Assembly: GCA_030841965.1 (NCBI GenBank)
Contig: JAUUSJ010000041.1
Location: forward strand, 1 to 29,562
Origin: Blautia sp.
Lineage (GTDB): Bacteria > Bacillota > Clostridia > Lachnospirales > Lachnospiraceae
DNA length: 29,562 nt
Direction: 5' to 3'
Of the stretch, positions 25,246 through 29,562 are shown one piece after another. The notes under the pieces are model-generated. The model was not told where the DNA came from, made no database searches, and saw only the letters and a list, made by a program, of their open reading frames with translations. Made by a program: the position numbers and the translations under genes. Position 1 is the first letter of the stretch; each line of letters opens with the position of its first letter.

Positions 25246-25634
25246 ATTTTTCATCCTCTTTGTTATATTTCCGCATATAATAAAATAATTTTGCCAGAAT
25301 TCTTTTTGCGAAAAGCTCTGAAATAATCTTTTATTATGAACAGATAAATAAAGCGTAATACGGATGTCGGAAAATGTCAAGAAATTTATTCTTTTTTACT
25401 ATTTATATCCAAAATATTGCCAATAAATTAGTAATTTTCGCCAAAGATGAATCTCAGCTTGGGTTAGAAAATCCCTGCATTATAGAGGAAAATGCTCTTA
25501 TTTTAAAAAGAGGATAAAATAAAAAGGAAAATATTTATCGGTATTATAGTACAAGATTTGTATTGACAAAAAAAGGAAATTAGATAAAAATAATATAATG
25601 ATGATTGTAGTAGAAAAAGAAAGGAGAGAGTAAA
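25246..25634. other. Divergent intergenic region
   Basis: 389 bp between the minus-strand antiporter and the plus-strand iron-sulfur protein, so it must hold promoters for both. For the antiporter, TTGACA lies on the minus strand at 25380-25375, with only a poor TACGCT at 17-bp spacing. For the iron-sulfur gene, TTGACA at 25563-25568 and TATAAT at 25594-25599 are both perfect hexamers but 25 bp apart, too far for simple sigma-A use. No small gene or clear riboswitch was seen. Confidence 0.4.
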
Positions 25635-26939
25635 ATGGGACATCTTACGACAAAGGATGCTTATAAAAACTTAGAAGAGCGCATTAATTGGTTCACACAG
25701 GGAGCGCCAGCCTCGGAGACTTTATATAAAATTTTACAAGTCTTGTATACAGAAAAGGAAGCAAAATGGGTGGCGAAGCTGCCAGTTCGTCCGTTTACCT
25801 TAAAACGTGCAGCGCGTGTATGGGGAACGACGGAGGCGAAGGCAGAAAAGTTATTGGACCATTTATGTGAAAAAGCGTTATTGGTGGACAGTGAATATCA
25901 TGGACAAAGACAGTTTGTCATGCCACCTCCAATGGCAGGTTTTATCGAGTTTGCCCTGATGCGAACGAGAGGAGATATCGACCAAAAGTATTTGAGTGAA
26001 TTATATTATCAGTATATGAATGTGGAGGAGGATTTTGTAAAGGAATTATTCTTTGCGACGGAGACGAGACTTGGTCGTGTCTATGTACAAGAGCCGGTGT
26101 TGACTAACGATAAGACGAATCATATTTTGGACTATGAGAGAGCGACTCATATTATCGAGGAGGCGAAATATATCGGTCTTGGACTATGCTATTGTCGACA
26201 TAAGGCGTATCACGCAGGGCATCCATGTGAAATCGATGCCCCTTGGGATGTCTGTCTGACTTTTGACAATGTGGCTCGCTCACTCGCAGAGCATGGAGAG
26301 TATGCGAGGTTAATCTCCAAGGAGGAGGCGATGGACGCATTGGAACGCTCCTATGCGAGCAATCTCGTACAGATTGGAGAAAATGTGAGGGAGCATCCAG
26401 CTTTTATTTGTAATTGCTGTGGATGTTGTTGCGAAGCATTGCAGGCGGCGAGACGGTTTTCTCCGATGCAGCCAGTTGCGACGACAAACTATATTCCAGA
26501 TATTTCCCTTGAGAAATGTGTCAAATGTGGAAAATGTGCGAAAGTCTGTCCAATTTTAGCGATTGCGATGGAAGAAGATGAGAAGAGAGAGGAAGGAAAA
26601 GCACCAAAGAAACATCCAGTGGTGGATAAAGAGATTTGCTTAGGATGTGGTGTCTGTGCGAGAAATTGTCCGACCAAAGCCATCGAGTTAAAACACCGTC
26701 CAGTGCAGGTTATTACACCGGTCAATAGCACACATCGGTTTGTACTTCAGGCAATTGAAAAAGGAACGCTGCAGAATCTGATTTTCGATAATCAGGCATT
26801 TGCAAATCACCGTGCGATGGCAGCCGTATTTGGCACAATTTTGAAGTTGCCACCGATGAAACAGGCTCTAGCGAGCAAACAGTTTAAGTCCATCTACTTG
26901 GATAAACTTTTGTCCATGTACAAAAAGGAAATCCATTAA
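25635..26939 (+). CDS. Winged-helix / Cys-rich / dicluster ferredoxin protein
   Basis: 434 residues. The first 90 or so look like a winged-helix domain (ILQVLYTEKEAKWVAKLP, then RAARVWGTTEAKAEKLLDHL). The middle carries CYC (185-187) with Cys198, and a dense CNCCGCCC cluster at 259-266. Two bacterial ferredoxin motifs follow: Cys295, 298, 301 and 305 (CVKCGKCAKVCP) and Cys335, 338, 341 and 345 (CLGCGVCARNCP). It can therefore hold two [4Fe-4S] clusters and probably a third metal centre in the central Cys groups. It is cytosolic, with no signal peptide. The family is widespread in anaerobes as a 4Fe-4S binding protein of unknown role; electron transfer or redox-dependent regulation is plausible. 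Ribosome site AAAGGAGAG; monocistronic. Confidence 0.8.
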   Translation: MGHLTTKDAYKNLEERINWFTQGAPASETLYKILQVLYTEKEAKWVAKLPVRPFTLKRAARVWGTTEAKAEKLLDHLCEKALLVDSEYHGQRQFVMPPPMAGFIEFALMRTRGDIDQKYLSELYYQYMNVEEDFVKELFFATETRLGRVYVQEPVLTNDKTNHILDYERATHIIEEAKYIGLGLCYCRHKAYHAGHPCEIDAPWDVCLTFDNVARSLAEHGEYARLISKEEAMDALERSYASNLVQIGENVREHPAFICNCCGCCCEALQAARRFSPMQPVATTNYIPDISLEKCVKCGKCAKVCPILAIAMEEDEKREEGKAPKKHPVVDKEICLGCGVCARNCPTKAIELKHRPVQVITPVNSTHRFVLQAIEKGTLQNLIFDNQAFANHRAMAAVFGTILKLPPMKQALASKQFKSIYLDKLLSMYKKEIH

Positions 26940-27006
26940 TTTTATAAAGTAAATCCTATTTATCACTTAATATATCACGCTTTAAAGCTGGAAAATGCGA
27001 AATTTG

Positions 27007-27035
27007 TTGACTTTTGTAAGAAGGAATCCGATAAT
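27007..27035 (+). promoter_or_regulatory. Predicted sigma-A promoter upstream of the small protein-cstA operon
   Basis: TTGACT at 27007-27012, a 17-bp spacer and GATAAT at 27030-27035. One mismatch in each hexamer. It would give a leader of about 120 nt before the ATG at 27161. Confidence 0.55.
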
Positions 27036-27160
27036 AAGTCATAGAAAACAGATAGGATATATTGATTATTTAGCATGTCGTTAACACAAATCAAATTTAC
27101 ATTCACTATGCGATGGCGCTAGTATTTAATATATCTATCATACCAAGTGGAGGAAGAGTT

Positions 27161-27682
27161 ATGGAGAAAAAGATGAGTCGAGATGAGGCTTTGGATAGAC
27201 TTTTAAAAAGTTATGAGGCATATTTTGATATTGAAAAATACGAAGAGGAGAGGGAGGATGGAATTCCACTAAAAGCTCACTGTCGTTTTTTTGTTCATTC
27301 TGAGAAGTATGTATTAGTAAAGAAGGCAAAACTTTGGGATGCCGACAGCAATGAATTTGTCTATATATTTTCTCTACCTCACCTTACAAGAGAATGGTAT
27401 GAGAAATGTAAAGACTACGCATATGAGGAGGGAATGAAGCTGATTCAACCAAAGCCTGGTCATATGTATAGTTATATTACCGCTGTTTTTTTATGTGATA
27501 CCTGCACTGCCGAGGCGAAAAAGGCGGTTCGCAGATGTCGAATCTATAAAAGTTTTCGTTTTTCATGGTATGGCTGGATGAATTTTCACACGGCTGCAAT
27601 TATTCTCGATGAGAATAAGGTTTTTACGAATCGAAGTGGACGTGAGAATGCCAAATTTATGAAAAAAATATGTAGCAGGTGA
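27161..27682 (+). CDS. Small cytosolic protein of unnamed family
   Basis: A 173-residue soluble protein with no membrane segment. It opens with a helical part (SRDEALDRLLKSYEAYFDIEKY), then alternating beta strands containing FFVHSEKYVLVKKAKLWDADSNEFVYIFS, and ends with FSWYGWMNF and a basic tail. An open frame runs back to 27113, but the start at 27161 is preferred because GGAGGAAG lies 7 bp before it. The gene sits 66 bp before cstA and probably shares its transcript. I recall similar small proteins before cstA in related Clostridia, but this is memory and untested. Function unknown. Confidence 0.7.
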   Translation: MEKKMSRDEALDRLLKSYEAYFDIEKYEEEREDGIPLKAHCRFFVHSEKYVLVKKAKLWDADSNEFVYIFSLPHLTREWYEKCKDYAYEEGMKLIQPKPGHMYSYITAVFLCDTCTAEAKKAVRRCRIYKSFRFSWYGWMNFHTAAIILDENKVFTNRSGRENAKFMKKICSR

Positions 27683-27711
27683 AACTCTCCTATCTGAATT
27701 TGGGAGAGTTT
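27682..27711 (+). promoter_or_regulatory. Intercistronic hairpin before cstA
   Basis: AAACTCTCC (27682-27690) pairs perfectly with GGAGAGTTT (27703-27711) around a 12-nt loop. It begins at the last base of the upstream stop codon, has no T run and ends about 24 nt before the cstA ribosome site. It is more likely an mRNA processing or attenuation site than a terminator. Confidence 0.45.
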
Positions 27712-27748
27712 GCGCCTAGACTACCACGAAGAAAGAGAGGAAATGAAA

Positions 27749-29473
27749 ATGAATGCAGTAGTGATTTTATTAGTGGGTGTCGCTATCTTATTAGCGGGAT
27801 ATCTCTTCTACGGAAAATGGCTGGCAAAGCAGTGGGGTGTGGACCCAAACAGAGTGACACCGGCACATGAGCTTGAGGATGGTCAAGACTATGTGCCAGC
27901 TAAGGCGCCTGTGCTGATGGGACATCATTTCTCATCGATTGCAGGTGCAGGACCAATTAATGGACCTATCCAGGCGGCTGTTTTTGGCTGGGTTCCAGTT
28001 ATGCTCTGGGTATTAATCGGAGGTATTTTTATCGGTGGAGTTCACGATTATGGCGCATTATTTGCCTCTGTGAGAAATAAGGGACAGTCCATCGGTGAGG
28101 TTATTGCGACAAGTATCGGTACGAGAGCAAAGAAGCTATTTCTTATCTTTTCCTATTTGACCTTAGTTTTAGTTGTAGCTGCCTTTGCCTCTATCGTTGC
28201 AAGTACCTTTCAGGCAACTTATGATGAGAGTGGAGTTTTGGATAAGGCGGCGAGTGCAGCCAATGCGTCTACCGCGATGATTTCGATTCTTTTTATTGTC
28301 GTTGCGATTATTTTTGGAATGATGGTATATCGAAGAAACGCCTCATTAGCTGTATCGACAGTCGTCGGTGTTGTTGCGATTATCGCGTGTATGGTTGTTG
28401 GATTGAATTGGCATCCTATTTATCTGAGCGGAAATACATGGATGGTGATTGTAGGTATTTATATTGCCATCGCATCTGTGACGCCAGTTTGGATTTTGTT
28501 ACAGCCTCGAGATTATCTGAGTTCTTTTTTGCTCTATGGTATGATGATTGTCGCAGTTGTCGGCATTTTGGGAGCACATCCGTCTTTATCTATACCGGCG
28601 TTTACAGGGTTTGTCGATTCGGCTCAGTATGGTTCTGGCGTTTCGCTTGGAAGTATGTTCCCGGCACTTTTTGTCACAATTGCCTGCGGTGCGATATCTG
28701 GTTTCCACTCACTTGTCGGCTCGGGTACGACTGCAAAGCAGTTGAATAATGAGGCGGATGCGAAGCCAATCGCTTACGGAGGTATGTTGATTGAATGTGC
28801 CTTGGCGCTGATTTCTCTTTGTGCAGTTGGATATATTTGGGAGGAATATGTACCAGGTGGAGTGACGACACCGACAGCAGTATTTGCGACAGGTATTTCA
28901 CGGATGTGTGCGACAATTCCATTCCTTTCTGGAGTGGAGCATATTATCTATTCTATGTTGATTTTGGCGGTGTCTGCATTTTGTCTTACTTCACTTGATA
29001 CGGCGACTCGTCTTGCGAGATATATGTTCCAGGAATTTTGGCTTGAATCTGGGCAGACGTATAAAGATGCGCAGGGATTTAAGAAAACAGTGACGAATCC
29101 TTATGTAGCTACGATTATCACGGTTGTACTTGGCATTGCTCTTGGAATGACAGGGTATGCAAAGATTTGGGCGTTATTTGGAGCGGCAAATCAGCTTTTG
29201 GCTGCCCTTGGACTTCTGGCTGTGGCTGCTTGGCTTGGGAAGATGGGTAAGAATAATAAAATGTTTTTACTTCCAATGGCGTTTATGTTGATTGTGACGG
29301 TGGTATCACTTTGTCAGACGATTATTACGAATGTCAAAGGACTTGCTGCGGGGACGGGTGAAGTTGCATGGTGTGCTGTCCGTGCGGGAATTGGAAGCTT
29401 GCTTGTTGTCTTGGCGGTTGTATTAGCGGTCGAGGGAGTGAGGACGATTTCGGAGCAGTTTAGGGAGAGGTAG
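27749..29473 (+). CDS. cstA: CstA-family carbon starvation / pyruvate-type transporter
   Basis: A 574-residue polytopic membrane protein of the CstA family, whose characterised members (CstA, BtsT) import pyruvate or peptides. Signatures: PVLMGHHFSSIAGAGPINGP near residue 55, IGGVHDYGALFASVRNKGQS, and later HSLVGSGTTAKQLNNEADA and SLDTATRLARYMFQE. About 14-16 membrane segments are visible. The open frame extends to 27710, but 27749 is preferred: GAGAGG at 27735-27740 gives 8-nt spacing and the protein then begins with its first membrane segment. ATG at 27743 is too close to that site. The length fits the shorter Firmicutes form. Copy C4 of the structured repeat starts about 20 bp after its stop. 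Confidence 0.92.
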   Translation: MNAVVILLVGVAILLAGYLFYGKWLAKQWGVDPNRVTPAHELEDGQDYVPAKAPVLMGHHFSSIAGAGPINGPIQAAVFGWVPVMLWVLIGGIFIGGVHDYGALFASVRNKGQSIGEVIATSIGTRAKKLFLIFSYLTLVLVVAAFASIVASTFQATYDESGVLDKAASAANASTAMISILFIVVAIIFGMMVYRRNASLAVSTVVGVVAIIACMVVGLNWHPIYLSGNTWMVIVGIYIAIASVTPVWILLQPRDYLSSFLLYGMMIVAVVGILGAHPSLSIPAFTGFVDSAQYGSGVSLGSMFPALFVTIACGAISGFHSLVGSGTTAKQLNNEADAKPIAYGGMLIECALALISLCAVGYIWEEYVPGGVTTPTAVFATGISRMCATIPFLSGVEHIIYSMLILAVSAFCLTSLDTATRLARYMFQEFWLESGQTYKDAQGFKKTVTNPYVATIITVVLGIALGMTGYAKIWALFGAANQLLAALGLLAVAAWLGKMGKNNKMFLLPMAFMLIVTVVSLCQTIITNVKGLAAGTGEVAWCAVRAGIGSLLVVLAVVLAVEGVRTISEQFRER

Positions 29474-29490
29474 AATTGATTAGATGTTAA

Positions 29491-29562
29491 GGGAGTGAGC
29501 AGACGCTAAGAGAGGCAGGAGATATGTCCTCGAAAAACACGTTCGTTCCCACGGTTTTTCGA
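29491..29562 (-). repeat. Structured interspersed repeat, copy C4 (subfamily A), cut by window edge
   Basis: In minus orientation downstream of cstA. It shows the GCGTCTG boundary (29500-29506 on the plus strand as CAGACGC), one variable arm at 29508-29531 and the first 31 bp of core with the G-C variant of the core pair. The rest lies beyond the window. The arm resembles those of C1 and C3a in its GGACATAT-type inner end but differs elsewhere. Confidence 0.8.

Noticed and set aside
25563..25599. TTGACA plus TATAAT as a promoter for the iron-sulfur gene
   Set aside because: The 25-bp spacing is outside the sigma-A range, so I did not list it as a promoter, although both hexamers are perfect.

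Overview
The window reads as chromosomal DNA of a low-GC Gram-positive anaerobe, most likely a Clostridia member of the Lachnospiraceae type. This is inferred from AGGAGG-like ribosome sites, an AT-rich genome, and the mix of NhaC-type antiporter, CstA, PII-like/DUF1538 pair and iron-sulfur protein. No rRNA, tRNA or CRISPR array was seen.

Region 1 (1-12102, all + strand) is a surface-polysaccharide operon cut by the left window edge. It holds the tail of an unidentified gene, a UDP-glucuronate 4-epimerase-type enzyme, UDP-glucose 6-dehydrogenase, four GT-B glycosyltransferases, an O-antigen polymerase/ligase-type protein, two hexapeptide acyltransferases, a Wzx-type flippase and a GT2 glycosyltransferase. 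The first two enzymes would supply UDP-GlcA and UDP-GalA, so the polymer is probably acidic. From about 2460 the genes become visibly more AT-rich, as is usual for a strain-specific serotype segment.

Region 2 (12103-14607) carries a minus-strand AAA-ATPase/PD-(D/E)XK gene whose 3' end is broken by a frameshifting deletion. It has its own promoter and terminator and is followed by a long gene-poor AT-rich stretch. Region 3 (14608-18584) holds a second GT2 enzyme, a small membrane-anchored protein, a GH27 alpha-galactosidase and a zinc-ribbon microprotein. Region 4 (18585-23330) has a DUF1538 membrane protein, a tandem PII-like protein, a small helical protein and RecQ. Region 5 (23331-29562) has an NhaC antiporter (minus strand), a winged-helix/ferredoxin protein, a small unnamed protein and CstA.

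The most interesting signal is an interspersed structured repeat of about 250 bp, present in five copies (two near 16.3-17.0 kb, a truncated and a complete one at 23.4-23.75 kb, one cut by the right edge). All share a conserved core that folds on itself. The core is flanked by arms of about 25 nt that differ from copy to copy, yet are perfect or near-perfect reverse complements within each complete copy. A compensatory base-pair change is visible inside the core as well. Two subfamilies occur in opposite orientation as pairs, always downstream of genes. This looks like a mobile or RNA/DNA-hairpin element resembling a much larger BIME, and I cannot match it to a family I know by name.
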